From Brevundimonas sp. Root1279 (GTDB lineage: Bacteria > Pseudomonadota > Alphaproteobacteria > Caulobacterales > Caulobacteraceae), in contig NZ_LMEB01000009.1 in NCBI RefSeq assembly GCF_001425945.1, forward strand, positions 124,001-188,000: a stretch of DNA of 64,000 nucleotides. The letters are read 5' to 3'. Shown here piece after piece: positions 1 to 12,102 of this stretch. Both the position numbers and the translations under genes were made by a program. Each line of letters opens with the position of its first letter. Within the stretch, counting starts at the first letter, position 1. The notes beneath the pieces were generated by a model. It had not been told where the DNA came from. It searched no databases and saw nothing but the letters and a program-made list of their open reading frames with translations.

Positions 1-3000
1 GAACAACATGTACCGGATGTAGTCGTCGATCATCTCCGCGTCGGCGCTGACCGAGAGCATGCCCAGTTCGTTGCCGACGTTCAGACGGAAGCCGAGGATC
101 GGACCGCCGCCCTCGATGCCCGCCGGGCTGAGGGTGAACTCGTCGCCGCCGGACAGGAAGCGGGCGGTGGTGGCGCCCGGATCCATCGAGATGTTCTGGC
201 GCCAGCCGACCCGCATTTCCGGGCGCAGCCAGTTGTTCTCGCCCATCGACATGCCGATGTTGATCGCCGCCGTGGCGGAGAACAGGTGTCCTTCGCGGTC
301 GTCAATCTCGAGATCGAAGCCGTCGCCGCCGCCCGTTTCCGTGTGGCCGTCCTCGCTGAGCGAGAAATACTCGGCGTAGATTTCGGGGCGGACGTTGAAG
401 GAGCCGAAATTGCGCTCGTAGGAGGCGCCGCCGGCCACGGCCAGCGAGAAGCCGTGCCAGTCGGAGGTGTTGGTCAGGTTCAGACCTTCACCAACGAAGC
501 GGCGCTCCGAGCTGAAAGTGCCGTAGCCGGCCGCGGCGCGGGCCCAGGTGGTCCAGTACTGGCCCTGAGCGCGCCAGTAGAGGCCCAGCTCGAACAGGCT
601 GGCGGACAGGACTTCCTCGGCCTCGGCCTCGGGATCCTCGAGATCCGACGAGGTGAAGGCCGCGGTGATGCCGATGGCGCCCAGGCCGGTGCCGCGCTCG
701 ACGCCGCCGGCGACGCCGAAGCCCTCGGAGCGGAAGCCGTAGGAGTCGGTCTTGTCCTTGTCGGCGTAGAAGCTGATTTCCTGCACCCAGGCGCTGGTCT
801 CGCCCGGCGACGCCGAGGCGTTGCGGCCGGTGAGGGCGCGGGTGACGGCGTCGACGCCCGAAGCCAGCGAGATCAGCGGACCGCCCGAATGGTCGGGCAG
901 CAGCTGCTCGTACAGGTTCATGAAGTCGTCGCGGTTGGTCTGGCCGAGGAAGGCGTTGCGGATGTCCTCGGCGTTGTCAGAGCCGATCGCGCCGTAGAAG
1001 GAGTCGAACATCGACGCTTCGACGGGGATCATCTCGGCCTCTGCGGCCGTGCGGCGGCGCACGTCGGCGAAGACCTGGCCGGCGGCGACGTCGGCGTCGG
1101 CGCTGACCACGTACAGGTAGGGCGAGTTCTCTTCGATCGAGGTGAGGTCGATATCGCCGAAGTTCAGCGTCCCGGCGTCAATCAGGGTGAAGCGCTGCGC
1201 CGGGGTCGTCTGGGTCGGCGCGACCAGCAGCGAGTCGAAGCGCAGGCCCAGGCCCGCGCCGTCGGCGAGCGTGGCGGTCCCGGCGACGTTGAAGCCGCCG
1301 ACCGCGTTGTTGGTCGGGTCGAGGGTGACGATCAGCTCGCCTTCGCCGCCGACGTTCAGCTCGGAGATGTTCAGCGCGGTGGTCTGGCGGGCGTCCAGGG
1401 TGCCCTTGGTGACGTCGATGGTCAGATTGCCGTCGGTGTCGGACAGAGCGCCGTGGACCTGGCCGCCGCCCGTGATCGACAGCCTGTCAGCGCCGGCGCC
1501 GAACGCGATGTCGCCGATGACGAGACCGTTTTGGATGTCGATCAGGTCGTCGCCGGAGCCGAGGCGGACCTCGCCGACCAGATTGGGCTCGGCCGAATCG
1601 GCCACGCCGTCGCCGTCGCTGTCCGGGTTGCCGGTGGTGACGCCGCCGGCGATGCCCGACTGGATGTAGGTGAAGCCCGTGGTGTTGACCGAAACGTCGA
1701 TCGCGGTCGCGGTGGGCGAGTAGGCGTCGCCCTCGATGTCGTTGCCCTGGGTGGCCTGGATCGAGCGCGTGTTGGTGACGAGGCTCAGCGAGCCCTCGAG
1801 GTCGCGGATGGCGTAGGTGCTCGCCGTGCCGCCTGCAGAGGCCGCCACGATGCTGCTGCTGTTGTGGATTTCGCTGACGTTGGCGCCCGCGTCGATGCGG
1901 ATGGCGGTCGCCGTGCCGCCGGTCTCGGAGTTCACGCCCGCCGTAATCGAGCCCGAGTTGATCAGTTGGTCGGCCGTCGCGCCCTGACCAAAACGCAGGC
2001 CGGTCGAGTCGGCTTCGAACGCGATGGCGGCGATGGTGCCTTCGTTGCGCACGCCGCCCGCGACGTCGACGGTCTGGCCGGCGTTGCCGCCGATGACCAT
2101 CGCGCTGGCGGCCTTGCCGTCATAGATGCCTTGAGCGGTGATCGAGCCGCGGTTGATGAAGCCGAAGGCTTCGTCGCCCGTGCCGACCGCGCCCAGCGTG
2201 ATCGACTGCGTCGTCGAGCCGATCTGGACGGCCGGAGCCGTGCCGAGGCTGGTGATGCTCGCCTGTTGCTCGCTGGCGTCGAACAGCCCGTCGCCGTCAC
2301 GATCGGTGTCGTTGCGGTTGATCGTGCCGTCGCCGTCGTCGTCTTCGTCGCCGTTCTTGATGTTGTCGCCGTCGTCGTCGCCTTCGACGCCGCCGTTGGC
2401 GTAGGCCGGCGGACGGTCCAGCAACACGCCGCCGGCGATGTTGGCGGCGATGCTGAGGGCCGGGCCGCCCGCAAGCAGGTCGTCTGCGTCCAGCTCGTCG
2501 ACGAACAGGACGTCGTCGTCGTTGTCCGTCGTTTCATTGTAGCCCTCGGGCCGGTCGGCCGGGCGCGCCGGGTAGCGATAGCCGCTGACCGTAATGGTCG
2601 ATTCGACCAGCAGGGCCCCAGCCACGTCGCCTTCGACGGAGGCGCCGGTCGAGGCCGGACCGCGGACGGTGATGTTGCCGACCAGGCGGGCGTCGCCGCT
2701 GATCGTGCCGGTCGTCCGCACGCCGTAGCTGTTCTTGCCGGTGACGTTGACCCCGCCCAGCATGTCGAAATTGCCGGTGAGCGGCGCTTCCAGCGAGATG
2801 CCGTACGAATCGTTGCCGTCGACGCCGATCGCGCCGGTGCTCTCGACGATGATGTTGCCGACGAAGGGCGAGGTTCCGTCCAGGCGGATGCCATAGCGCG
2901 CGGTGCCGTTCGCGAACTCGCCGTCGATGTCGCCGTCGTTGTCGGCGTCCGTGTCGGTTTCGCTGGTGATGTCGTCGGTGAGGTTGATCGTGCCGCCCAC

Positions 3001-3306
3001 CGTGACGGTGCTGGTCACGCCGCCGTTGATCAGCAGGCCGGTCGAGCCGCTGGCCGTGTTGGCCATCGTGATCGAGCTGCCGGAATCCATGTCGAACGTG
3101 TTGTTCGAGTTCACCGTCGCGGCGGCGCCGGTGTTGACGGCGATGGAGCCGCCCGTGGCGATGCGGATGTTGTCCGCAGCAGTGCCGGTCGCATTGCTGG
3201 TGGTGATCGGCGTCGTGCGGGCAGTCGAAATGACTACCTCGGCCGATGCTCCGGACGCAGCCAGCAGGGGAGCGATCGCAACCGCGGTCGCGAGTAGAAT
3301 ACGCAT
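1..3306 (-). CDS. Autotransporter (type Va secretion), 3' end outside window
   Basis: A secreted or surface-displayed passenger carried by its own outer-membrane beta-barrel. The ATG at 3306 opens a frame of 1,102 codons with no stop before the window edge. Residues 1-22 form a signal peptide (MRILLATAVAIAP..ASGASA). The passenger is rich in Gly, Ser, Thr and Asn with repeated NxGxI-type motifs, as in beta-helical passengers. An Asp/Gly-rich stretch at about residues 305-342 (DDDGD, DRDGDG) resembles thrombospondin type-3 calcium-binding repeats. From about residue 830, alternating aromatic/hydrophobic strands (SAWVQEISFY, DWHGFSLAVAG, NNWLRPEMRVGW) match the autotransporter barrel. The last visible residues (DDYIRYMLF) resemble the usual barrel terminus, so only a few codons are probably missing. 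The long rightward frame opposite it is an antisense shadow. The substrate or adhesion role is unknown. Confidence 0.88.
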   Translation of the reverse strand, partial: MRILLATAVAIAPLLAASGASAEVVISTARTTPITTSNATGTAADNIRIATGGSIAVNTGAAATVNSNNTFDMDSGSSITMANTASGSTGLLINGGVTSTVTVGGTINLTDDITSETDTDADNDGDIDGEFANGTARYGIRLDGTSPFVGNIIVESTGAIGVDGNDSYGISLEAPLTGNFDMLGGVNVTGKNSYGVRTTGTISGDARLVGNITVRGPASTGASVEGDVAGALLVESTITVSGYRYPARPADRPEGYNETTDNDDDVLFVDELDADDLLAGGPALSIAANIAGGVLLDRPPAYANGGVEGDDDGDNIKNGDEDDDGDGTINRNDTDRDGDGLFDASEQQASITSLGTAPAVQIGSTTQSITLGAVGTGDEAFGFINRGSITAQGIYDGKAASAMVIGGNAGQTVDVAGGVRNEGTIAAIAFEADSTGLRFGQGATADQLINSGSITAGVNSETGGTATAIRIDAGANVSEIHNSSSIVAASAGGTASTYAIRDLEGSLSLVTNTRSIQATQGNDIEGDAYSPTATAIDVSVNTTGFTYIQSGIAGGVTTGNPDSDGDGVADSAEPNLVGEVRLGSGDDLIDIQNGLVIGDIAFGAGADRLSITGGGQVHGALSDTDGNLTIDVTKGTLDARQTTALNISELNVGGEGELIVTLDPTNNAVGGFNVAGTATLADGAGLGLRFDSLLVAPTQTTPAQRFTLIDAGTLNFGDIDLTSIEENSPYLYVVSADADVAAGQVFADVRRRTAAEAEMIPVEASMFDSFYGAIGSDNAEDIRNAFLGQTNRDDFMNLYEQLLPDHSGGPLISLASGVDAVTRALTGRNASASPGETSAWVQEISFYADKDKTDSYGFRSEGFGVAGGVERGTGLGAIGITAAFTSSDLEDPEAEAEEVLSASLFELGLYWRAQGQYWTTWARAAAGYGTFSSERRFVGEGLNLTNTSDWHGFSLAVAGGASYERNFGSFNVRPEIYAEYFSLSEDGHTETGGGDGFDLEIDDREGHLFSATAAINIGMSMGENNWLRPEMRVGWRQNISMDPGATTARFLSGGDEFTLSPAGIEGGGPILGFRLNVGNELGMLSVSADAEMIDDYIRYMLF

Positions 3307-3376
3307 TCTCAATGAACCCCTGTGGACGACACGCGCAGAGACGCCAGCGATCCTCTAATAGGGATCGTGCCAGCCT

Positions 3377-3401
3377 GCCTCAACTTTCTCGAATTTGAGG
3401 C
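3377..3401. promoter_or_regulatory. Inverted repeat upstream of the autotransporter
   Basis: Arms GCCTCAA (3377-3383) and TTGAGGC (3395-3401) are separated by 11 bases and lie about 70-95 bp upstream of the autotransporter start, inside the divergent promoter region shared with the SPFH gene. There is no T-run, so an operator is more likely than a terminator. The binding factor is unknown. Confidence 0.4.
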
Positions 3402-3450
3402 GAATGCAAGGCCGAAGGTGCGCAGCTGTCCCTCCGTGAGACACGCGCTA

Positions 3451-3483
3451 TTGCAAAGTTCGAGATCAAAGTGATATCACTTT
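3451..3483 (+). promoter_or_regulatory. Promoter with perfect 16-bp palindrome (operator) for the SPFH-RHH operon
   Basis: AAAGTGATATCACTTT at 3468-3483 is a perfect palindrome. A possible promoter overlaps it: TTGCAA at 3451-3456, an 18-bp gap, then TATCAC at 3475-3480, so a protein bound here would cover the -10. It sits 22 bp upstream of the GTG start at 3506, which has the ribosome site AGGAGG. The ribbon-helix-helix protein encoded downstream is the obvious candidate binder; that link is inference. Confidence 0.6.
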
Positions 3484-3505
3484 CATATCGACACAGGAGG
3501 GACCC

Positions 3506-4387
3506 GTGACCACTACGCATTCGAAATCCACCGAACGCCCCGCATCGACGGCCAATGGCATCCTGATGCTGCTGGTCGGCCTGGGCCTGATGGTCGCGGG
3601 GCCGGTGGGCGTCGCCCAGAACTCGGACAGCATCCTGTTCGTGGTCGGCGGGATCTTGACCGCCCTTGTCGGCCTCCTGCTGATCTGCGGCCTGTATTCG
3701 CTGCAGCCCAACGAGGCCATGGCCATCCTGCTGTTCGGCGACTATCGCGGGACCGATCGCACCACCGGCCTGCGCTGGGTCCTGCCCTGGTACAGCCGCA
3801 AGAAGGTCAGCCTGCGGGTCCGCAACCTGACCTCCGACAAGCTCAAGGTGAACGACAAGCGCGGCAACCCGATCGAAATCGCCGCCAACGTGGTCTGGCG
3901 CGTCGAGGATTCGGCCCAGGCGCTGTTCGATGTCGACGACTACCAGGCCTTCGTGAACATCCAGGTCGACACCGGCCTGCGCGATCTGGCCTCCCACTAC
4001 GCCTATGACCACGGCGAGGAGCATGAACTGACCCTGCGCGCCGACGCCGAGGACGTCGCCGCCCGCCTGCGCGACGAACTGGTCGGGCGGGTGTCTCGGG
4101 CGGGGGTCTCCATCGATGAGGCGCGCCTGGCTCACCTGGCCTATGCGCCCGAGATCGCCGGGGCCATGCTGAAGCGCCAGCAGGCCGAGGCGGTGCTGTC
4201 CGCCCGCCGCCTGATCGTGCGGGGCGCCGTCGGCATGGTCGAGAACGCCCTGACGGACCTGGGCGAGCGCGGCGTGGTCGAGCTGGACGAGGACCGCAAG
4301 GCGATGATGGTCTCGAACCTGCTGGTCGTGTTGTGCGCCGACCGCGAGGCCCAACCCGTGGTCAACACCGGCACGCTGTACGGCTGA
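3506..4387 (+). CDS. SPFH (band 7/prohibitin) domain membrane protein
   Basis: A 293-residue protein with two N-terminal membrane segments (about 18-37 and 42-63) followed by an SPFH domain (about 65-250; [35 protein letters not shown]). SPFH proteins build ring-like scaffolds that organise membrane microdomains or guard proteases; which one applies here cannot be read from sequence. The start is GTG at 3506, well placed behind AGGAGG. The next gene starts 1 base after this stop, so the two are probably translated together. Expression is probably controlled through the 16-bp palindrome just upstream. Confidence 0.85.
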   Translation: MTTTHSKSTERPASTANGILMLLVGLGLMVAGPVGVAQNSDSILFVVGGILTALVGLLLICGLYSLQPNEAMAILLFGDYRGTDRTTGLRWVLPWYSRKKVSLRVRNLTSDKLKVNDKRGNPIEIAANVVWRVEDSAQALFDVDDYQAFVNIQVDTGLRDLASHYAYDHGEEHELTLRADAEDVAARLRDELVGRVSRAGVSIDEARLAHLAYAPEIAGAMLKRQQAEAVLSARRLIVRGAVGMVENALTDLGERGVVELDEDRKAMMVSNLLVVLCADREAQPVVNTGTLYG

Positions 4388-4388
4388 G

Positions 4389-4586
4389 ATGGCCGCGCCC
4401 CGGCAAGGCAAGGTCAGGAAGCCCTTCCTGATGCGGACGTCCCCGGGCGTCATGGCGGCGGTCGAGCGATTGGCCGCCGCCGAGCTGCGCTCGGTCAACG
4501 CACAACTGGAGGTCCTGCTGCGCGAGGCCCTGCACCGGCGCGGCCTTTCGATCGACGAACAAGCTCCGCCGAAGGACGGCGCTTGA
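4389..4586 (+). CDS. Small Arc-like ribbon-helix-helix protein
   Basis: Sixty-five residues. The core ([23 protein letters not shown], about 11-33, then [15 protein letters not shown]) has the strand-helix-helix pattern of Arc/MetJ DNA-binding proteins: a short basic strand, then two amphipathic helices with the [12 protein letters not shown] second helix typical of Arc. It lies directly behind the SPFH gene in the same operon. A role as autorepressor at the palindrome 3468-3483 is inferred from architecture. An antitoxin role is less likely, since no toxin gene is next to it. Confidence 0.75.
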   Translation: MAAPRQGKVRKPFLMRTSPGVMAAVERLAAAELRSVNAQLEVLLREALHRRGLSIDEQAPPKDGA

Positions 4587-4617
4587 GCTTCGCGGCGACC
4601 GGCGCTACGGGCCGGTC

Positions 4618-5970
4618 ATGGTGAAGTCGCACATGGCGAAGGTCCGCAAGGCCCGCAGCCTCCACAAACGGGCTCGACGCGTCGGCGCGGCTGGAATCAG
4701 TCCAGCCGAGCGGGAGCTGATGAACCTCGCCGGTCTCGAGGTTCAGGAGGGCGAGCTTCGCCTGATCCCCGGCTGGGACGAGGAGGTCTCCGACACCCTG
4801 CGCGCCACCAAGGTCGCGGGCGAGGATCCCCGGCCGCGGCTGGTCGACACCACCATGCTGTATGCGCCGCGCTCCGGCGGGGTGAAGCGCTACCTGCTGT
4901 CGAAGAAGGCCTGGCTCGAGGCCAACCGTCCCGACGTCGCCCATTCGCTGGTCGTGCCGGGCACGCACCACAAGGCGGGCGATGACGGCATCGTCCAACT
5001 GCACGCCACCAAACTGCCCTTCGGCGACGGCTATCGCTGGCCGACCTCGGTGCGGCGGTGGGGCGCCTGGGTCGCCTCTCTGAACCCGGCGCTGATCGAG
5101 GCCGGCGATCCCTATACGCCGGGGCAGGGCGCTCTGGAGGCCGGCCAGCGCGCCGGCTGCCCGGTGGTGGGCTTCTGCCACTCGGACCCCGCGGGTCTGG
5201 CGGCTCTGCATTTCGGCGAATGGGCCAAGAAGCCGGTCGAGAAGCGCTGGGCCCGCCTGTTCGGCCAGTTCGACCGCGTCATCTCGCCGAGCCGCTACAT
5301 CGCCCGTCGCCTGGAAGAGGCGGGCATCCAGGACATCGTCATCCAGCCGCTGGGCGTCGAGGTCGACACCTTCCGCCCCGACCGCCGCGACCGCGACTGG
5401 CTGCTGAAGAAGCTGGGCCTGCCCGCGTCGGCCCGGCTGCTGTGCTTCGCCGGCCGCCCGGCCCGCGAGAAGAACATCGATGTGCTGATCGAGGCCGTCC
5501 AGAAGCTGGGCGACCCCTACTATTTGATCCTCGTCGGGGCCGGCGCAGGCCTGCCGCCCGAGGAGCGGGTCATTTCGCTGCCGTACGAGGCCAACCCCAA
5601 GGCCGTGGCCAAGATCATCGCCTCCTGCGACGCCTTCGTGCACGCCAATGACAAGGAGCCGTTCGGCCTGATCGTGCTGGAGGCCATGGCCTGCGGCCGT
5701 CCGGTGGTCGGGGTCAACGCGGGCGGGGTCAAGGAGACGGTCGACAATTCGGTCGGCCAACTGGCCAAGAGCGCCGACCCGGCTCACTACGCCGAGGCGG
5801 TCGAGGCCCTGTTCGCCCGCGACATCGAGGCCATCGGCGCCGCCGCCCGCCAGAAGGCGGTCGACCGCTTCGCCTGGAACCGCGTGTTCGAGGGCCTCTT
5901 CGACACCTATGCCGACGTCAGCGGCGAGGCCGCGTTCGCGGGCCGGGGCATCGCCACCGCCGCCGAGTGA
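4618..5970 (+). CDS. Family 4 (GT-B) glycosyltransferase
   Basis: A 450-residue retaining glycosyltransferase, probably transferring a sugar from a nucleotide-activated donor to an envelope glycan or lipid. The C-terminal donor-binding half is typical of GT4: FAGRPAREKNIDVLIEA, then the EPFGLIVLEAMACGRPVVG segment with the EX7E pair, then GGVKETVD. The N-terminal half (TTMLYAPRSGGVKRYLLSKKAWLE) is the acceptor domain. The first Met has no clear ribosome site; the Met at 4633 is an alternative. The acceptor and pathway are unknown, and no other glycan genes adjoin it. Confidence 0.85.
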   Translation: MVKSHMAKVRKARSLHKRARRVGAAGISPAERELMNLAGLEVQEGELRLIPGWDEEVSDTLRATKVAGEDPRPRLVDTTMLYAPRSGGVKRYLLSKKAWLEANRPDVAHSLVVPGTHHKAGDDGIVQLHATKLPFGDGYRWPTSVRRWGAWVASLNPALIEAGDPYTPGQGALEAGQRAGCPVVGFCHSDPAGLAALHFGEWAKKPVEKRWARLFGQFDRVISPSRYIARRLEEAGIQDIVIQPLGVEVDTFRPDRRDRDWLLKKLGLPASARLLCFAGRPAREKNIDVLIEAVQKLGDPYYLILVGAGAGLPPEERVISLPYEANPKAVAKIIASCDAFVHANDKEPFGLIVLEAMACGRPVVGVNAGGVKETVDNSVGQLAKSADPAHYAEAVEALFARDIEAIGAAARQKAVDRFAWNRVFEGLFDTYADVSGEAAFAGRGIATAAE

Positions 5971-6025
5971 GGGCCTCGACACGGCGGTTTGTGGCCGCCA
6001 GTCTGGGACCAAAGGGGAGATGATG

Positions 6026-6541
6026 ATGAAACGCCTGCTGCTCGCCACCGCGCTGTCGCTGCTGACCGCCGGTTCGGCCCTGGCCCAGACGGTGGTGCTG
6101 GTTCGGCACGCCGAGAAGGCCGACCAGAGCTCCGATCCGGTGCTGTCGGTCGCCGGGCAGGCGAGGGCGCAGGCCCTCGCGGCGACGCTGGCGGATAGCC
6201 ATCCGGCGGCCATCCTGGTGACCCCGCTGCAGCGCACCGGCCTGACCGCCGCGCCGACGGCCCAAGCGCATTCGGTGACGCCGGAAGCGATTCCGCTGGC
6301 CGGCGGCGTGGAGGGCCATGTGGCGGCCGTGGCCGCCAAGGTGCGCTCTTATCCGGCCGACGCCACCGTCGTTGTCGTGGGCCACAGCAACACCATCCCG
6401 CAGATCGCCCGGGCCCTGGGCTATGCGGACGCCGCCGACATGCAGGAATGCGAGTTCGATCGCCTGACCACCCTGCACCTGATGCCCGAGGGCGCGCATG
6501 GCGAGGTCAGCCGCTACGGCGCGCCGGCCAACTGCCCCTAG
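6026..6541 (+). CDS. Secreted histidine phosphatase superfamily protein
   Basis: About 172 residues. A signal peptide (KRLLLATALSLLTAGSALA) is followed at once by the LVRHAEKAD motif holding the phospho-accepting His, and a second conserved histidine lies in VVGHSN. This is the compact SixA/phosphoglycerate-mutase-like fold, here periplasmic. Three consecutive ATGs occur at 6020-6028; the third is best spaced from AGGGGAG. Substrate unknown. Confidence 0.8.
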   Translation: MKRLLLATALSLLTAGSALAQTVVLVRHAEKADQSSDPVLSVAGQARAQALAATLADSHPAAILVTPLQRTGLTAAPTAQAHSVTPEAIPLAGGVEGHVAAVAAKVRSYPADATVVVVGHSNTIPQIARALGYADAADMQECEFDRLTTLHLMPEGAHGEVSRYGAPANCP

Positions 6542-6556
6542 GCGAGGCGCAGGGTT

Positions 6557-7351
6557 TCATTTCTGGACCATGTCGGTGACGTCCTCGATCCGGTCTCCTT
6601 CCACCGAGAAGAAGCGATCGCCTGCGCCGATCACGAGCGGCAGCCGGTTCTGGAGCGACAAGAAGACGTGGGTCTCGACCGGCCCCTTTGAGACGATCTG
6701 GGTGTAGAACAGCAGGGCGTCCCGCATCTCCGCCGGGGGGCGATCCGCGAAGAAGCAGCCGTTGCTCAGTTGATCGCGTCGCAGCACCGAGCCGCCGTCG
6801 GCGCTGATGCGGAACCGGTAGTGCCCGCCGATGGGAATGGCTCCACTGTCTGGCGTGGGCGTCAGCAGCCAGACCAGCCAACCGTCGCTGTCAGGGTCGT
6901 CCAGCACGACGGCGTTCAGCTGCCGGGAGCAGCGTAGCGGCCCGATGTTCTGGATGGCGGTCTGGCGGGCGCGAAACTGGGCCTGTTCGGACTCCGAAAG
7001 CGCCTCGTCGACGACCTTGACCGGTCCCGCCCGCCCATTGCGCACGACCACGTCGAAGGCCGCCTTCAACACGCCCGCGTCGTCGCGGAGGTATCGAACC
7101 CGCTGATCGGCGCCGTCCTTGACGACAATCCAGCCCGCCATGTCCGCCGGAGGCTGCGCGCCTGCCAGATGCGCCATGAGCGCGTCAGTGCTCACCCACG
7201 CCGCCACGTCCTGGTCGTAGATGGCCTCGCCGATCGCGCTGACCTTTTCGAGCGGCCACTCCTCGATGGGCACGGGATCGGGCGCGCGCTGGGCGAAAGC
7301 GGGCGTGGCCAGGCAGGCGGCCGAGGCCGCGGCGAGCAGGACGTTGCGCAT
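6557..7351 (-). CDS. Periplasmic protein of unknown function
   Basis: 264 residues with a clear signal peptide (MRNVLLAAASAACLATPAFA). I do not recognise a family. The mature protein has one Cys in PLRCSRQ and one in NGCFFADRP, which could pair in the periplasm, and a central stretch (DSDGWLVWLLTPTPDSG..GGHYRFRISADG) that looks like paired beta strands. It reads toward and ends just short of the histidine phosphatase gene (convergent) and lies 33 bp beyond the end of parE on the same strand. Confidence 0.75.
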   Translation of the reverse strand: MRNVLLAAASAACLATPAFAQRAPDPVPIEEWPLEKVSAIGEAIYDQDVAAWVSTDALMAHLAGAQPPADMAGWIVVKDGADQRVRYLRDDAGVLKAAFDVVVRNGRAGPVKVVDEALSESEQAQFRARQTAIQNIGPLRCSRQLNAVVLDDPDSDGWLVWLLTPTPDSGAIPIGGHYRFRISADGGSVLRRDQLSNGCFFADRPPAEMRDALLFYTQIVSKGPVETHVFLSLQNRLPLVIGAGDRFFSVEGDRIEDVTDMVQK

Positions 7352-7384
7352 GAGAGATCCCCCAAAGATTGAGGGAGCTTACCT

Positions 7385-9523
<2,139 letters not shown>

Positions 9524-10884
9524 AGGGATACTGTGCGGCGATTCGGGGAGGGGTCTGGTAGGCCCCGCGCCGCTTGGGAGCAAGCGGGACCGCCTCGGTT
9601 GTGGATGACGGCATGAGGGCGCGCGTCAGGACCGCCAGGAAGAGCACCCATGGCAGGCTCTGGTGCGTCAGCAGGATCGATTCCGACAGGCTCAGCACGA
9701 AGAAGGCGGCCAGGAAGCCCAGCGACCACCAGCCCTCGCGCATGCCGGCGCCGGTCGCCCGCAGGACGGTGACGAGGCCGCTCAGACCGATCAGGCCGCC
9801 GACCAGCCACGCGCCGGGCCAGCCCAACTGGACCAGCAGGTCGATCCAGCCGTTGTGCGCCGAAGGCACGGCCCAGCCGGTCTCCTTGCGCACCCAGTCG
9901 GCGGGCACGGACTCGCCTTCGCGGCCCCAGAAGGCGCCGTAGCCGTAGCCGGTCCACGGCCGGTCGGCGACCTTGCGCATCAGGGCGTCCCAGATGTCCG
10001 TCCGGCCGGTCAGCGACGGGTCCTTGCCCAGCGCCTCGAGCACGGCGACCGAGTGCGACTCCCAGATCCAGATGCCGGCCGCGGCGGCGACCACGGCGGC
10101 CCAGATGGCGACGACGGCGAAGGCTGGACCGCCGCGGCGCAGGGCCCAGAACCCGCCGACCATGCCCAGGCCGATCATCAGGCAGAGCAGGGAGGTCTTG
10201 GACTGCGTGGCCAGCACGAGGCCGCTGGACAGGGCCAGGGCGATGGCGGGCAGCAGGCGGCGAGGGTCCGGCGAGGCCAGGCAGGCGGCGGCGGCCGTGG
10301 CCCCGATGACCATGACGGCCCCCATCTGGTTCTTCTCGTACCAGAGGCCGCGCCAAAGGCCGGCGTTCTCCTGGTGGTGGACGCCGATGGCGGGGAAGGC
10401 GAAGACCATGATCAGGCTGCCGACGGCCATCAGCAGGGCGGCGTGCATCAGCAGGCGGGGCAGGTGGGGACCGCGGAAGACGGCGCCGAGATAGAGGGCG
10501 AAGGCGCCGCTGATGGTCAGGGCGATCACCCGGCGGCTGGTCGTAGCGGGGTCGATCGACCAGTATTTCGAGGCGAAGGTCAGGCCGATCAGGAGGACGA
10601 TGGCGACGGCTCCGGGCCAGGCCCGCCACATCCGGTTCATGCGGAACAGGATCAAGCCGCCGATGGCCGCATAGGCCGGCAGCCAGACGAGGCGCAGCAC
10701 CGGCGTCTCTTCCTGCAAGGGCGCGAACACCGGGCCGATCAGGGCGCCGGTCAGCATGGCGATCAGCACAATGCACAAACCGCGCTCCCAGACGTTGGGA
10801 GCGGGCTCGATCATGGCCTCGGCTGGACGGTGGGCGTTCACCGTCGCAGGGTCGGCGAACAGGCTTAAGGAAGGGTTGGATTCG

Positions 10885-12045
10885 ATGGCGCGCGACCTGC
10901 TGAGGGCCCGGGACGGCGGGCACGCCCGGGTCGGCTTCGTCGAGCTGTTCTTCGATCTGGTCTTCGTCTTCGCCATCACCCAGGTGTCCCACACCCTGCT
11001 GGAGCACCTGACCTGGCTGGGGGCCCTGCAGGCGGCCATGCTGCTCGGCGCGCTGTGGTGGGCCTGGATCGACACCAGCTGGATCACGAACTGGCTCGAT
11101 CCTGAACGGCCGCAGGTGCGTATCCTGCTGTTTTTCCTGATGGGGGCCGGGCTGGTCATGTCGACCTCCCTGCCGAGGGCGTTCGATGACCGGGGCCTGG
11201 CCTTCGCCTGCGCCTTCGTCGCCATCCAGGTCGGCCGGGGCCTGTTCGCGCTCTGGGCGGTGCGGCGTGACGAGAAGCTGCGCCGCAATTTCCAGCGCAT
11301 CTGCGTCTGGTCGATCGTCGGCGGCGTGCTCTGGATCGCCGGCGGCCTCGCCGAGGGTCAGACCCGGGTGGTGATCTGGCTGGCGGCGGTGCTGGGCGAG
11401 TTCGCCGCCCCTCTCTGCTATTTCTGGGTTCCCGGCCTCGGTCGGTCCCGCACCACGGACTGGGAGGTGGAGGGCGGTCACATCGCCGAGCGGGTCGGCC
11501 TGTTCATCATTATCTGCCTCGGGGAGTCCATCCTTGTCACCGGCGCGACCTTCGCGGGCCTGGTCTGGACCCCGGATGTGGTTCTGGCTGCGTCCACCGC
11601 CTTCGTCGGCTCGGTGGCCATGTGGTGGATCTACTTCAGCCATGCCCATGACGCCGCGTCGGAGGTCATCGAGCATGCGAAGGACCCCGGCCGGGTCGCG
11701 CGCCGGGCCTTCACCTACGGGCCGGTGCTGGCGGTGGCCGGGATCGTGGTTAGCGCCGTCGGCGACGAGCTGTCGCTGAGCCACCCCGAGGGGCCTGTCG
11801 CCGTCACCGCGGCCCTGGTGCTGATCGGAGGGCCGCTGCTGTTCATGCTCGGCGCACTGATCTTCAAGCTGGCAGCCTTCGGCGTCTGGTCGCGCTCGCG
11901 ACTGGTTGGGGTGGGGCTACTGTTGGCGCTGATCCCCGCCTTGCCCTTCTTGACGCCCCTAACCCTGGCCATGGCGACGACGACGGTGCTGGTCTTTGTC
12001 GCAGCCTGGGAGACCCTGGTTCCGCAGGCTGGGCGGACGGCCTAG
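10885..12045 (+). CDS. Low temperature requirement protein A (LtrA) family
   Basis: A 386-residue multi-pass membrane protein. VGFVELFFDLVFVFAITQVSH near the N-terminus and the central ERVGLFIIICLGESIL segment are hallmark LtrA motifs. LtrA was first linked to growth at low temperature in Listeria; its biochemical role is unknown. The start at 10885 has a good AAGGAAGGG ribosome site. It is divergent from the O-antigen ligase-like gene, with 70 bp between starts. Confidence 0.85.
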   Translation: MARDLLRARDGGHARVGFVELFFDLVFVFAITQVSHTLLEHLTWLGALQAAMLLGALWWAWIDTSWITNWLDPERPQVRILLFFLMGAGLVMSTSLPRAFDDRGLAFACAFVAIQVGRGLFALWAVRRDEKLRRNFQRICVWSIVGGVLWIAGGLAEGQTRVVIWLAAVLGEFAAPLCYFWVPGLGRSRTTDWEVEGGHIAERVGLFIIICLGESILVTGATFAGLVWTPDVVLAASTAFVGSVAMWWIYFSHAHDAASEVIEHAKDPGRVARRAFTYGPVLAVAGIVVSAVGDELSLSHPEGPVAVTAALVLIGGPLLFMLGALIFKLAAFGVWSRSRLVGVGLLLALIPALPFLTPLTLAMATTTVLVFVAAWETLVPQAGRTA

Positions 12046-12102
12046 GCGGTCTGGTCAACGGGTCGCCTCCTGCGCCATAAGAGGCTCCTCTCGGGGGATT
12101 AC

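Noticed and set aside
286-3297. 1,003-codon rightward frame with V/A/G-rich text
   Set aside because: It is the antisense of the autotransporter. The minus strand has a signal peptide and barrel domain; the plus translation has only low-complexity Val/Ala/Asp/Gly text.
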